Shown here one piece after another: positions 43,216-52,572 of a stretch of DNA of 64,000 nucleotides; the first letter of the stretch is position 1; each line of letters opens with the position of its first letter. Made by a program: the position numbers and the translations under genes. The DNA is taken from the NCBI RefSeq assembly GCF_900105985.1, contig NZ_FNUB01000004.1:409501-473500 (forward strand), in the 5' to 3' direction. The stretch comes from Tenacibaculum sp. MAR_2010_89 (lineage in GTDB: Bacteria > Bacteroidota > Bacteroidia > Flavobacteriales > Flavobacteriaceae). Under the pieces are notes generated by a model that was not told the DNA's origin, did not search any database, and saw nothing but the letters and a program-made list of their open reading frames with translations.

Positions 43216-44485
43216 CATAAAAAATTAAGTGTTATAATATGACTGTTATTCTTATTGATATACTTTATGGAAAAACCATAATACTCAACGATTCTTTGTA
43301 CTAATGAAAGCCCTAAACCTGTAGAGTCTTTATTAATACTTGATTTTTTAAATCTCTCAAATAATTCTATTTCATTCACTTTTAACGGTTCTCCAGTATT
43401 TTTATAATTAAACTTGTCTTATTTAAAACTAATTCTAACTCTCCATATTCTATATTATGTTTTATAGCATTAATTATTAAATTATTAAACAAAGTATATG
43501 CTAATGCCTCATTTATTTTAACCTTATATCCCTCAACTAAGCTCATTTTTAAATTTATATTCTTCATTTGAATTAACTCCTCAACATTACTAATTATTTC
43601 TCGTAAAAAATCAGCTACATTTAATTCTAAAGTTTCAATAAATTGATTATTATCTATTTTAGATAAAAAAGACAAATTCTCTTTAAGTTTAGACAACCTA
43701 TCTGTTGATTTATAAATATTATTAAGCGCTATTAACTGATGCTCTGTAAGATTAGAATCTTGAATTAATAACTCTACCTTATTTTTTATAATTGCTAACG
43801 GTGTTTGAATTTCGTGAGATATGTTTTCGGTATACTCTTTGAGGTTTTTATAGTCTTTAACAGCTTGATTTACCATTAAATCTAATGACGTATTTAGCTC
43901 TTCAAATTCGATTACTTTCGTTTTCTTAAAAAATAACGGGTTAGGTTTTTTAACATTAAACTTCCTTATTTGTTCTAATGTACTATAAAATGGTTTCCAT
44001 ATTTTTTTAAACACAACATTACTTATAAAGAACATCGTTAAGAAAAATAAAGCTCCGACGAAAATTATAATATCAGTAATCCCTTTTAATAAATACTCTG
44101 TAGAAAGTAGTGATTTTGCTATTGTTAAAACATAAAACTGGCCTTTTACCTCACTAGAAAAAATAATTTTTCTATAGTTCAATTCTTTTTTATAAAACTT
44201 ATTATATAAAATAGTGTCTTTTACAATTGTTTCTATTTTAGGATTTTCCTTTACCTTTTTTATATAAATATTATCTCCTATATTTAAACTATAGGTACTT
44301 AGTATATTTTCATGACTATAAAGCTCCTCTATTAGCTCTTCTTTTTCTGCATATAACTTCTTATTAAATTCATTATATATTGTTTTTTTAAAAACAATAT
44401 AAGAAGACGAAGCTCCAATGATTGACATTATAAACAACCCTATAAAATAATATAGATTGGAAAAATTGAGTAATTTTAACTTCAT
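43215..44485 (-). pseudogene. OmpR-linked sensor histidine kinase, frameshifted near the ATP-binding site
   Basis: The intact frame 43382-44485 encodes 367 residues: two membrane helices (about 12-32 and 133-158), a periplasmic loop, and HisKA with the phospho-acceptor His in ENISHEIQTPLA. It stops early after LIIKILENR. In another frame the rest follows directly: KNTGEPLKVNEIELFERFKK, then the G2-like GLGLSLVQRIVEYYG, to a stop at 43215. Adding one A to the A5 run near 43404 would restore one frame of about 423 codons. As it stands the ATP lid and G2 box are lost. It could be a true mutation, a phase-variable run or a sequencing error. It overlaps its regulator gene by 4 bp. Confidence 0.85.
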
Positions 44486-45159
44486 TGATCAGAAAATTTA
44501 TAACCTAAGCCATATACAGTTTGAATATAATTATTACCATTTTTAGCTTCTATTTTTTTTCGAATATTTTTTAACTGCGAGTAAATAAAATCATATGAGT
44601 TGGTTCTTCCCATAATGTCTTTCCATAAATACTCCGCTATAGCATCTTTAGGTATCACTCTATTAATATTTGACATAAAATATAACATCAATTCATATTC
44701 CTTTTTAGTAAGCTTAAGACTACTACCATTAACTTTTACCCATTTTTCATCTGGGCATAGTATAATTTCTTTAAATACTATATAATTTTGTCCTTCAAAT
44801 TTTTTTCTTCTAAGGATTGATTTTATTCTTGCGTTTAACTCTGCAAGATTAAATGGTTTTGTAAGGTAATCATCAGCCCCAATATCCAATCCTTTAATTT
44901 TATCATCGATAGAATTACGAGCGGATACAATAATAACTCCAGCTTTAGACCTCATCTCTTTAATTTGAGTAATTACATCTAACCCACTCCCATCTGGAAG
45001 ATTGATATCTACAATAATACAATCGTACTCATCATCCCAACTTTTCTGCTTAGCAACTAGTAAATTATTAGCCAATTCACACTCATATTTCTCTTTACTT
45101 AAATATTCTAGAATAGCCTCCGCTAATAAAATTTCATCTTCAATAATTAAAATCTTCAT
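44482..45159 (-). CDS. OmpR-family response regulator
   Basis: A 225-residue regulator: receiver domain with Asp51 in IIVDINLPDGSG, acidic pocket IIEDE and Lys in YLTKPF, then a winged-helix DNA-binding domain (about 130-225, with LTKKEYELMLYF and TVYGLGYKF). It overlaps the start of the frameshifted kinase by 4 bp. It is divergent from a small operon of secreted proteins with a direct-repeat site at the promoter, its likely target. Confidence 0.93.
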   Translation of the reverse strand: MKILIIEDEILLAEAILEYLSKEKYECELANNLLVAKQKSWDDEYDCIIVDINLPDGSGLDVITQIKEMRSKAGVIIVSARNSIDDKIKGLDIGADDYLTKPFNLAELNARIKSILRRKKFEGQNYIVFKEIILCPDEKWVKVNGSSLKLTKKEYELMLYFMSNINRVIPKDAIAEYLWKDIMGRTNSYDFIYSQLKNIRKKIEAKNGNNYIQTVYGLGYKFSDQ

Positions 45160-45248
45160 CTTTCAAAAAAAACACAAATCTATATCTTTTCTTTCAAAAA
45201 AAGCTCTGATTATAAAGCTTTTAAAAAAAAAACAAACATTTATAAAAT

Positions 45249-45266
45249 CTACAGATTCTCTACAGA
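45249..45266 (+). promoter_or_regulatory. Candidate OmpR-type operator (direct repeat, 11-bp period)
   Basis: CTACAGA at 45249-45255 and again at 45260-45266, starts 11 bp apart, the spacing expected for a dimer of winged-helix regulators. It lies just upstream of the -7 box at 45276. Confidence 0.6.
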
Positions 45267-45275
45267 ATGTAAATT

Positions 45276-45283
45276 TACTTTTG
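45276..45283 (+). promoter_or_regulatory. Putative -7 box of the secreted-protein operon
   Basis: TACTTTTG matches TAnnTTTG, 44 bp before the ATG at 45328 and 9 bp after the direct repeat. Confidence 0.55.
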
Positions 45284-45327
45284 CCAAGATTTTAACATTA
45301 CTCACTATTATTTTATTAAATATAGAT

Positions 45328-45693
45328 ATGGCAATTATAAAGAAAACAACATTACTACTATTTTTTTTCCTTTCACAAATATCATATTCTCAGACTGAAA
45401 ATGATTATACAGAAGTAATAACCAATTTACGAAAAAGCTATAATTTAAAAGATAGCAAAAAAATATTTGAATCTTTTTCTTCTGATTTAAAAACTACATT
45501 CACCTTAGACAAGGTGAAACATTTTATTGAAGATTATCATAAATCGGCTGGTATTATGGGCTCTTCTTCCTTTTTGATAGATGATAATGATGCTAAAAGG
45601 TTTTTAACCGAATTTGATCATAACTCTTTACTACTAATAATTGGAATATCTCCAAATAAAAAAATTACAAAACTAATTCTTGACGATTATTAA
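45328..45693 (+). CDS. Small secreted protein
   Basis: A 121-residue protein with a signal peptide (about 1-21, ending SYSQ) and a compact alpha/beta domain. The pattern KSYNLKDSKKIFESFSSDLK resembles small SnoaL/DUF3887-like domains, but the match is weak. First gene of a three-gene unit probably controlled by the divergent OmpR-type regulator. Confidence 0.7.
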   Translation: MAIIKKTTLLLFFFLSQISYSQTENDYTEVITNLRKSYNLKDSKKIFESFSSDLKTTFTLDKVKHFIEDYHKSAGIMGSSSFLIDDNDAKRFLTEFDHNSLLLIIGISPNKKITKLILDDY

Positions 45694-45712
45694 TACGATA
45701 AATTAAAATAAA

Positions 45713-46570
45713 ATGAAAAAACCTTTTTTTTACCATAGTTACTTTGCGTTGTTTCTTATAACAATCCTTAGCCTTTTTAACAGCAATAAATCTTACGCGC
45801 AAGCTAACCCCAAATATGGTATGCTCTCTTTTAATAAAGCTATTAACATTTCAGAGAAACAAAGTATGTTAATTCAAAGAATGGCAAAAGATTATCTCTA
45901 TGCTTTAGATAATCCACAAAATAAAACAGTCTTAAAAGATCTTTTAACTAGTAAAATTATTTTTGAAAAGCAAAATCAAATATTAAAAAATAATTCAAGC
46001 AGTACGCTAGTTAAAAATAGAATTGAAGCTGTTGAAAACATATGGGACAATTTTAAAAAACTTATTGAAAAAAAACCTAGTTATGAAAATGCTAAAAAGA
46101 TAATTAATACTAATACACTATTACTTAACGCTTCTGAAAAAATAGCACTGTTTATCTCTGGTGAAGCAAATCAAGCTAACAAAGAAATAAGCCATAACGC
46201 AAATTTCCTTGAAAGAGATGCGAATTTAAAAAAGGTTATTATTATTTCTGGAAGACAAAGAATGCTTGCCCAAAGATTGGCTCTTTATTATTTAGCTAAA
46301 AATAAAAACTTAATAAATAAAAACTCGAAAAAAACCTTAGAAAAGACTTACGATGAAATGGAAACATTAAACACTCCATTGTTAATTTCAGATTTTGATA
46401 GTGATATGGTAGATGAAAAAATAGCAGAAACGTTAACTATCTGGGATTCTTTAAAAAAAGAGAACCTTAAAAGTAAGAAGTATAGTAATAACGAAATTTA
46501 TAAAACAACAAATAAACTAACTAAAGCCTACAACAAAATAACATCGTTGTATGAGCATACTAAGTTTTAA
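45713..46570 (+). CDS. Secreted PilJ-type (type IV pili chemotaxis sensor) domain protein
   Basis: A 285-residue exported protein. After a signal peptide (about 1-30) it carries two copies of the PilJ N-terminal motif: SEKQSMLIQRMAKDYLYAL near residue 45 and SGRQRMLAQRLALYYLAKN near residue 178. In other bacteria this domain is the periplasmic sensor of chemotaxis-like receptors or nitrate sensors; here there is no membrane or signalling domain, so it would act as a free periplasmic binding protein. It lies 19 bp after the small secreted protein gene. Confidence 0.82.
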   Translation: MKKPFFYHSYFALFLITILSLFNSNKSYAQANPKYGMLSFNKAINISEKQSMLIQRMAKDYLYALDNPQNKTVLKDLLTSKIIFEKQNQILKNNSSSTLVKNRIEAVENIWDNFKKLIEKKPSYENAKKIINTNTLLLNASEKIALFISGEANQANKEISHNANFLERDANLKKVIIISGRQRMLAQRLALYYLAKNKNLINKNSKKTLEKTYDEMETLNTPLLISDFDSDMVDEKIAETLTIWDSLKKENLKSKKYSNNEIYKTTNKLTKAYNKITSLYEHTKF

Positions 46571-46590
46571 TATATAGAAATAATCAAATC

Positions 46591-47217
46591 ATGTTTAAAA
46601 AATTACTCTTAATTATTTGTATAGTGTCCCCCTTTACAGTTATACACTCACAAGACCATCATCTTAATAAAACTCACAAGAATGATTCTTATGATGAAAA
46701 AGGTGAATTTGAAGAAGGAGACATTTTTGTATCAGCCTTATTTGGTTTTGATTCAGAAACAAAAGGCAATGAAAAAGACATTGCCGTTGAATTCTCTGGT
46801 AGACTAGGTTATTTATTTTCTAATACACTTACTGGAGGTATAAAATTAAGTTTAGATAATGAAATTATAGAAGGTACATTACATAAAAATATTGATGTTT
46901 CACATACACTAATCGGTTTGTTTGGACGATACGATTTTACCCCAGGGCATAAGTTTTCTATTTTTGGAGAACTTGGGTTTGACTATTTATCTTCAAAAAG
47001 CAAAGATGGAAATTTAGAGATAAAAGAGAATGGTTACAAAATTGGGTTAAGTCCAGGAATAACATACTTTCTCAACAAACATTTTGCTATTGAAGCTTTT
47101 TGGGGGGCTTTACAGTACCAAACAAAAAAAGTTAATGGTGAACATGAATCAACACATGAGTTTAATATCGGAATTGACTTTGAACATATAAATTTTGGTT
47201 TAGCATATAAATTTTAG
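46591..47217 (+). CDS. Outer-membrane beta-barrel protein
   Basis: A 208-residue protein with a signal peptide (about 1-20), a histidine/aspartate-rich linker (DHHLNKTHKNDSYDEKGEFEEG) trimmed of its longer context, and eight or so amphipathic strands ending HINFGLAYKF, with a terminal phenylalanine typical of outer-membrane barrels. Third gene of the operon; a terminator follows. The His-rich part might bind metal, but this is inference. Confidence 0.8.
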   Translation: MFKKLLLIICIVSPFTVIHSQDHHLNKTHKNDSYDEKGEFEEGDIFVSALFGFDSETKGNEKDIAVEFSGRLGYLFSNTLTGGIKLSLDNEIIEGTLHKNIDVSHTLIGLFGRYDFTPGHKFSIFGELGFDYLSSKSKDGNLEIKENGYKIGLSPGITYFLNKHFAIEAFWGALQYQTKKVNGEHESTHEFNIGIDFEHINFGLAYKF

Positions 47218-47258
47218 GTGTCAATTTATTACAGTGCCCCGTTATTTATTTCCCTTTA

Positions 47259-47296
47259 ACATCAGATTTATCCCCTTGGGTCTGGTGTTTTTTTTA
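47259..47296 (+). terminator. Intrinsic terminator of the secreted-protein operon
   Basis: ACATCAGA (47259-47266) pairs with TCTGGTGT (47281-47288) with one G-U pair and is followed by a run of T. Confidence 0.78.
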
Positions 47297-47326
47297 AATA
47301 ATTATTTGTTTGTAAGTTAAGTTATG

Positions 47327-47367
47327 AATTACGAATGTGAAATTTAGTACATTCGTAGTTCGTAATT
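47327..47367. repeat. Inverted repeat before the SSS symporter gene
   Basis: AATTACGAA (47327-47335) and TTCGTAATT (47359-47367), with an alternative inner pairing ACGAATGT / ACATTCGT. It ends 7 bp before the ATG at 47375 and could occlude the start in the mRNA. Confidence 0.6.
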
Positions 47368-47374
47368 TAAGCAT

Positions 47375-48817
47375 ATGCAACCTTTACACATTATATTACT
47401 TATTCTAGGATACTTTGGTGTTTTAATTTTCATCTCATATATTACAAGTAAATCAGCAAATAATACTACTTTTTTCAAAGCAAATAATTCATCTCCTTGG
47501 TATTTGGTTGCTTTTGGTATGATTGGAGCCTCACTTTCTGGAGTTACATTTATTTCAGTTCCAGGTTGGATTGAAGGCCAACAAATGAGCTATATGCAAA
47601 TGGTATTAGGTTATGTAGTTGGATATGCTGTAATAGGTTTAGTATTACTTCCTTTATATTATCGCTTAAATTTAACTTCTATTTACACCTATTTAGAAGA
47701 TAGGTTTGGTCGTTACTCCTATAAAACTGGAGCTTCTTTTTTCTTATTATCAAGAACTATAGGTGCTGCATTTCGTCTATTTTTAGTTGCCAATGTTTTA
47801 CAATTAATTTTGTTTAATTCTAATGGTATTCCTTTTTGGGTAACCGTAACGATTACAATTTTACTTATTTGGCTTTATACTTTTAAAGGCGGTATAAAAA
47901 CAATTGTATGGACAGATACTTTACAAACATTATTTATGCTAATTGCTGTAGGAGTATGTATTGTTATGATTAAAGATGAAATGCAAATAGATAATTTATT
48001 TTCTTACATCGCTGAAAACAAACTATCCAAAACATTTTTTTTCGAAGATATAAAAGCTGGAAATTACTTTTGGAAACGCTTTTTTGCAGGCGCCTTTATA
48101 GCTATTGTTATGACTGGATTAGATCAAGATATGATGCAAAAAAACTTAACCTGCAGAAATTTAAAGGACGCACAAAAAAACATGTTTTGGTTTACTATTG
48201 TTTTAGTTGTTGTTAACTTTTTCTTTTTGGCATTAGGCATATTATTAACTGATTATGCGACAGCAAATGAAATAAATGCCCATAAAGACCAGCTATTCCC
48301 AACGATTGCAATGAGTGGTAAATTAGGTTTAGCTACTTCATTATTCTTTTTATTAGGATTAATAGCTGCTGCTTATTCTAGTGCTGATAGTGCTTTAACT
48401 TCATTGACTACATCTTTTAGCATTGATATTTTAGAAATTGATAAGAAAGAGAATGAACATGAAAAAGAAAAAACACGTAAAAAAATCCATGTATTATTTT
48501 CTCTTATACTAATTGTTACTATTCTGTTTTTTAAATATGTTATCGCAGATGATAGTGTAATTTCTAACATATTTAAAGCTGCGGGTTATACATACGGACC
48601 ATTACTTGGCTTGTACGCTTTTGGGTTATTTACTAAATTTAATGTAAAAGACAAACTAGTTCCTCTAATTTGTATTATTTCTCCATTTTTAGCATTTGAA
48701 ATAAACTATCTAACCAATTATTTATGGAAATTTGATTTTGAATTTTTTATTCTAATTTTAAATGGACTTCTTACTTTCCTAGGATTACTAGCTATTAAAA
48801 CTTCAAAAAATGGCTAA
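47375..48817 (+). CDS. Sodium:solute symporter (SSS family)
   Basis: A 480-residue transporter with about 13 membrane helices. Family features include GMIGASLSGVTFISVPGW near residue 50, the RFGRYSYKTGASFFLLSRTIG stretch cut at the conserved arginines, and LGLIAAAYSSADSALTSLTT near residue 330, which is the sodium-binding helix region. The substrate cannot be told from sequence. The next small gene overlaps its end by 8 bp. Confidence 0.92.
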   Translation: MQPLHIILLILGYFGVLIFISYITSKSANNTTFFKANNSSPWYLVAFGMIGASLSGVTFISVPGWIEGQQMSYMQMVLGYVVGYAVIGLVLLPLYYRLNLTSIYTYLEDRFGRYSYKTGASFFLLSRTIGAAFRLFLVANVLQLILFNSNGIPFWVTVTITILLIWLYTFKGGIKTIVWTDTLQTLFMLIAVGVCIVMIKDEMQIDNLFSYIAENKLSKTFFFEDIKAGNYFWKRFFAGAFIAIVMTGLDQDMMQKNLTCRNLKDAQKNMFWFTIVLVVVNFFFLALGILLTDYATANEINAHKDQLFPTIAMSGKLGLATSLFFLLGLIAAAYSSADSALTSLTTSFSIDILEIDKKENEHEKEKTRKKIHVLFSLILIVTILFFKYVIADDSVISNIFKAAGYTYGPLLGLYAFGLFTKFNVKDKLVPLICIISPFLAFEINYLTNYLWKFDFEFFILILNGLLTFLGLLAIKTSKNG

Positions 48818-48965
48818 AAAAGGAAAAGCAAAAAACACTGTTAATAAAGCGAAACATACTCGTTTAATGAAACAGAAAGAAAATAAACTTCGTTTAGAAA
48901 AACAACGTACTAAAGAACGTTTAAAGTCTATCATTAAAAAAGTAAATGAACAAAAAGAGAATTAA
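48810..48965 (+). CDS. Small, highly basic protein
   Basis: A 51-residue reading frame from an ATG that overlaps the symporter stop by 8 bp. The product starts MAKKGKAKNTVNKAKHTR and is rich in K, R, E and Q with no hydrophobic stretch, which suggests a helical, nucleic-acid-binding or ribosome-associated protein. I recognise no family. The overlap and good codon pattern support a real gene. Confidence 0.65.
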   Translation: MAKKGKAKNTVNKAKHTRLMKQKENKLRLEKQRTKERLKSIIKKVNEQKEN

Positions 48966-48996
48966 GTTTTAATTTATTTAAGAAGAGTTAACATCG

Positions 48997-49629
48997 CTAT
49001 TTAACTACAAAAACAACATTTATTAACGAATTCAAATCAGTTGGTTGCCCTATTATATTACCTGTAAGAACACCCGCATCTGTAATTGATAATCCACTAA
49101 AAACTGCTGGGTCAGCATAAGTAACATAATAATATAAATCTCCTGCTGCGTATGTAGGTATTGCATTTGGAGCTGAAGTACTCTTTGCTGTTGGTGTTGC
49201 AAACTGCAAGGTATATTGACTGTATAAATTAACTGTAAATGTAGGATTAGCAGTAGAAATAGCTATTGAAGGTGGGTAAAACACTCGAGCTGCTTTTGAT
49301 GTTATTGGAGCTATCGCTTGAACCACTTCTTCAACAGTACTTTCATTACCTGCGCCTGGCTCTCCTGTTATATTATTTACATCCACTGGTGTTACAATAC
49401 TTACTTGAGATGCATTTTGACTACCGTCTTGTTTTTGCCAACCTGTACTTGTAAACCTATACACCTCTTGATCAGTTGTATTAAATAACAAAGAACCAAT
49501 ACTAACTCCGGTAAGTGAAACCATTTCTGCATTTGTTGCAGTTGGAAGCCCCATTAAAGAATTAGCATCTATTTGACCAAAAACTGAAAAAGACACAAAA
49601 ATGAAAAAAAATAGTATTTTTATTTTCAT
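48997..49629 (-). CDS. Secreted protein of unknown function
   Basis: A 210-residue protein with a signal peptide (about 1-18, ending VFGQ), followed by SLMGLPTATNAEM and GSLLFNTTDQEVYRFTSTGW, a stretch frequent in flavobacterial secreted proteins. The rest is beta-rich with low-complexity segments. No enzymatic motif is visible. It is convergent with the 51-residue protein gene and divergent from the surface protein at 49760. Confidence 0.75.
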   Translation of the reverse strand: MKIKILFFFIFVSFSVFGQIDANSLMGLPTATNAEMVSLTGVSIGSLLFNTTDQEVYRFTSTGWQKQDGSQNASQVSIVTPVDVNNITGEPGAGNESTVEEVVQAIAPITSKAARVFYPPSIAISTANPTFTVNLYSQYTLQFATPTAKSTSAPNAIPTYAAGDLYYYVTYADPAVFSGLSITDAGVLTGNIIGQPTDLNSLINVVFVVK

Positions 49630-49759
49630 AAAATAAATATTTTGTTTCTAGAGTTTAATCTCTAAAAATAGCCAGGCTATAAAAATACAGTAATTTTTTA
49701 GGAACTAAAAAAAATGATAGTATATTTATGCTAAATATCAACGGTTAAGCTCTTTTTTA

Positions 49760-51070
49760 ATGAAAAAAAAATTATTTTATATTTTTATTTCTTTCACCAT
49801 AACCTCTTTTTCTCAAACAGGCCCAGGAGGTGTAGGAGCTAGAGATGGTTCTTCCTCTCTTATTGTATGGCTAAGAGCCAATGACTTAAATGCCGATGGA
49901 GATATTAGTAACAATCCTGCTAATGGCACTTTAATATCAACTTGGTCTGATTTTAGTGGGAATTCAAATAACTTCACACAATCTGGAACAAGAAGACCTA
50001 CCTATAATACAGCTGGAACATTTAATACTGCTAGATTTGATGCTAGCACTGGTGCTGCTAAGTTTATGAACGGATCTATTTCAGGAATTTATGCTAATGC
50101 AAGTACTTTTTTTGTAACAAACCCTGTTAATAATGGGAATTCACACTCTCTTTTTGACCACTCTTCAGCTTCATTAAGAGTTGAACAATGGAGAAACACA
50201 AACAGAGTTGGTTTTACTAGATATGGTATTGCTGATTATTCAACTGGTATTGTTTCACCTTTTGGTATCAACTCTATAATTTCCTATCATAAAACTACTG
50301 GATCATCATTACTAGAAGTAAGGGTAAATGGGACTAATCAAAACCTTAATATTGGTTCTACAACCGCTGGTATACCTTTAGATAGAATTGGTAGAAACTC
50401 TAGTGGCGCTGATGAAGCTAGTGGGGATTTTTTTGAAATAATATTTTACAACAGTCGCGTAAATGATGCTCAAAAAATAATTATTGATAATTATTTAAGT
50501 GCAAAATTTGGAAGTATAACAGTTATTAATGATGTATATAACGAAGATGATGTAGCAGCAGGTAACTTTGATCATGATGTTGCCGGTATTGGTAGAGTTA
50601 ATTCAAGTAATTTACATAATGATTCTCAAGGTACAGGTTTAGTTCGAGTTTTAAATCCTTCAAACCTAAACGACGATGAATTTTTTATGTGGGGACATGA
50701 CAATAATGCTTTTTTAATGAATACTGGATTAAACGCTCCTAATATTATTAAAAGTAGATTAAACAGAGTATGGAGAGTAAGTGAAGTAAACACCTCAGGA
50801 GCGTCTGTTGATGTTGGTAATATTGATATCAGATTTGATTTAACAGGGATCACAGATGTTAGTACTGCTAATTTAAGATTACTTATTGATACTGACAATG
50901 ATGGCTTATTTGATGATGAAACTCCTATTTCTGGCGCTACAGATTTAGGAAGTAATATTTATAGTTTTAATAGTGTAAACTCACTTACAAACAACAATCG
51001 TTTTACAATTGGAATTGGAATAACAACTGTTATAACCAATAGAAAAATAACCTATAGAGTAAACAACTAG
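49760..51070 (+). CDS. Secreted LamG-like surface protein A
   Basis: A 436-residue protein. The signal peptide (about 1-18) ends before QTGPGGVGARDGSSSLIVWL, the start of a concanavalin/LamG-like domain (about 20-250). A second region (about 255-436) contains YNEDDVAAGNFDHDVAGIGR, a D-rich segment DTDNDGLFDDETPISGATDL and ends ITYRVNN. No classical type IX C-terminal domain is seen. It is a close paralogue of the next gene, with the C-terminal part most similar. Confidence 0.8.
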   Translation: MKKKLFYIFISFTITSFSQTGPGGVGARDGSSSLIVWLRANDLNADGDISNNPANGTLISTWSDFSGNSNNFTQSGTRRPTYNTAGTFNTARFDASTGAAKFMNGSISGIYANASTFFVTNPVNNGNSHSLFDHSSASLRVEQWRNTNRVGFTRYGIADYSTGIVSPFGINSIISYHKTTGSSLLEVRVNGTNQNLNIGSTTAGIPLDRIGRNSSGADEASGDFFEIIFYNSRVNDAQKIIIDNYLSAKFGSITVINDVYNEDDVAAGNFDHDVAGIGRVNSSNLHNDSQGTGLVRVLNPSNLNDDEFFMWGHDNNAFLMNTGLNAPNIIKSRLNRVWRVSEVNTSGASVDVGNIDIRFDLTGITDVSTANLRLLIDTDNDGLFDDETPISGATDLGSNIYSFNSVNSLTNNNRFTIGIGITTVITNRKITYRVNN

Positions 51071-51180
51071 CTTTTAACAAAAAAACACTATCTTAAATAA
51101 GAGAGTAAGGCAAAAGTTAAATACTAAAAAAATAATAGTACTTTTATTCTAAATTTAAATATTGTATTTATTAAAGTGGT

Positions 51181-52518
51181 ATGAGCTTACAATCAAAATT
51201 TTTTGTTTTATTCAACCTGATATTTTCTTCTTTATTATTTTCTCAAACAGGACCAGGAGGAGTTGGAATAACAGATGGAAGTTCAAATTTAGTTCTATGG
51301 CTTGACGCAAATAATGTAAGTGTAACTAATGGTACGCTAACTAACAATTGGCCAGATAATTCAGGGTACGGTCACAATTTTACTGATGGTAATGGAGCGG
51401 TATTTACTACAAATTCAGTAAATAGCTATCCTTCTTTTAGCTTTAATGATACAAGTAATTACTTTCAACACCCATTTCAAAGTAGATTAACTCCTACTTC
51501 ATTTACTATATTCTCAGCATCTAGTGTTGCAAGTTCTGGATCATATAAAGCAGTATTATCTAACCGTGATGATCCTTCAGGATCGCCTACAAGGGGATTT
51601 ATTTTATACTCTCGTCCAGGTTCAAATAATTGGTCATTCTGGACAGGTAGAGATAGTGGCCCTTGGCAAACTGTAGAAGGCAATATTAATACAACTGCAA
51701 ATTGGTCATCACAAATGATGAGATATAATGGTACAACAAGAGAGAAAAATCTTTCTATTAACAACAATACCTTTTCTACTGCAACTCATACAATGACTTC
51801 AAATACTTCAAGACCATTCAGAGTTGGAGCTGGTAGAAATGAATCAAACACCCCAAATTACTACTTTAATGGTAACATTTCAGAAATAATTATGTTTGAT
51901 AATTTAATCAATGAAGCACAAATAATAATTGTCCAAAATTATTTAGCAGCAAAATATAACTATTCATTATCCTTATCTGATGTATATAATGAAGACACAC
52001 CTGCATCTGGAAATTATGATCATGATGTTGCTGGTATTGGAAGAGTAAATTCAACTAATTTACATAATGACTCTCAAGGAACTGGGATTGTAAGAGTTTT
52101 AAACCCGTCAAACCTTAATGATAGTGAATTTTTTATGTGGGGTCATGACAATGGAACCTTTCAAATGAATACGGGATTAAATGCCCCTGAGATTATTAAA
52201 AGTAGATTAAATAGAATATGGAGAGTAAGCGAAGTAAACATTTCTGGAACAACAGTAGATGTTGGCTCAATTGATATGAGATTTGATTTAACAGGAATTA
52301 CTGGAGTAAACACTGCTAATTTAAGGTTACTTGTTGATACAGATAACGATGGTATATTTGATGATGAAACTCCTATTTCTGGAGCAACTGACTTAGGCAG
52401 TAACACTTATAGCTTTACTAATGTAAACTCAATACAAAATAATAATCGTTTTACCTTAGGTGTTGCAATAACAACTGTTATCACAAATAAAAAAATAACC
52501 TATAGAGTAAATAATTAA
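51181..52518 (+). CDS. Secreted LamG-like surface protein B
   Basis: A 445-residue paralogue of protein A with the same signal peptide type, the GPGGVGITDGSSNLVLWLDA start, a diverged LamG-like middle, and a strongly conserved C-terminal region ending TTVITNKKITYRVNN. The two genes lie 110 bp apart in tandem, which suggests local duplication. The conserved C-terminus may be a secretion or attachment signal specific to this group. Confidence 0.8.
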   Translation: MSLQSKFFVLFNLIFSSLLFSQTGPGGVGITDGSSNLVLWLDANNVSVTNGTLTNNWPDNSGYGHNFTDGNGAVFTTNSVNSYPSFSFNDTSNYFQHPFQSRLTPTSFTIFSASSVASSGSYKAVLSNRDDPSGSPTRGFILYSRPGSNNWSFWTGRDSGPWQTVEGNINTTANWSSQMMRYNGTTREKNLSINNNTFSTATHTMTSNTSRPFRVGAGRNESNTPNYYFNGNISEIIMFDNLINEAQIIIVQNYLAAKYNYSLSLSDVYNEDTPASGNYDHDVAGIGRVNSTNLHNDSQGTGIVRVLNPSNLNDSEFFMWGHDNGTFQMNTGLNAPEIIKSRLNRIWRVSEVNISGTTVDVGSIDMRFDLTGITGVNTANLRLLVDTDNDGIFDDETPISGATDLGSNTYSFTNVNSIQNNNRFTLGVAITTVITNKKITYRVNN

Positions 52519-52550
52519 TATGATAATTATTTCTATATAAAGTAAAAAAC

Positions 52551-52572
52551 CGAGTTTAAAACTCGATTTTTT
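52551..52572. terminator. Intrinsic terminator between surface protein B and the small conserved protein
   Basis: Short stem CGAGTT / AACTCG with a 3-base loop, flanked by A- and T-runs that allow use in both directions. Confidence 0.8.

Noticed and set aside
43395..43410. Programmed ribosomal frameshift in the histidine kinase
   Set aside because: The A5 run is not a recognised slippery heptamer with a clear downstream stimulator, and kinases of this family are not known to need it; mutation or read error is simpler.
47327..47367. Member of the REP-like repeat family
   Set aside because: It shares only the short ATTACGAA block, lacks the inner arms and has a different length.
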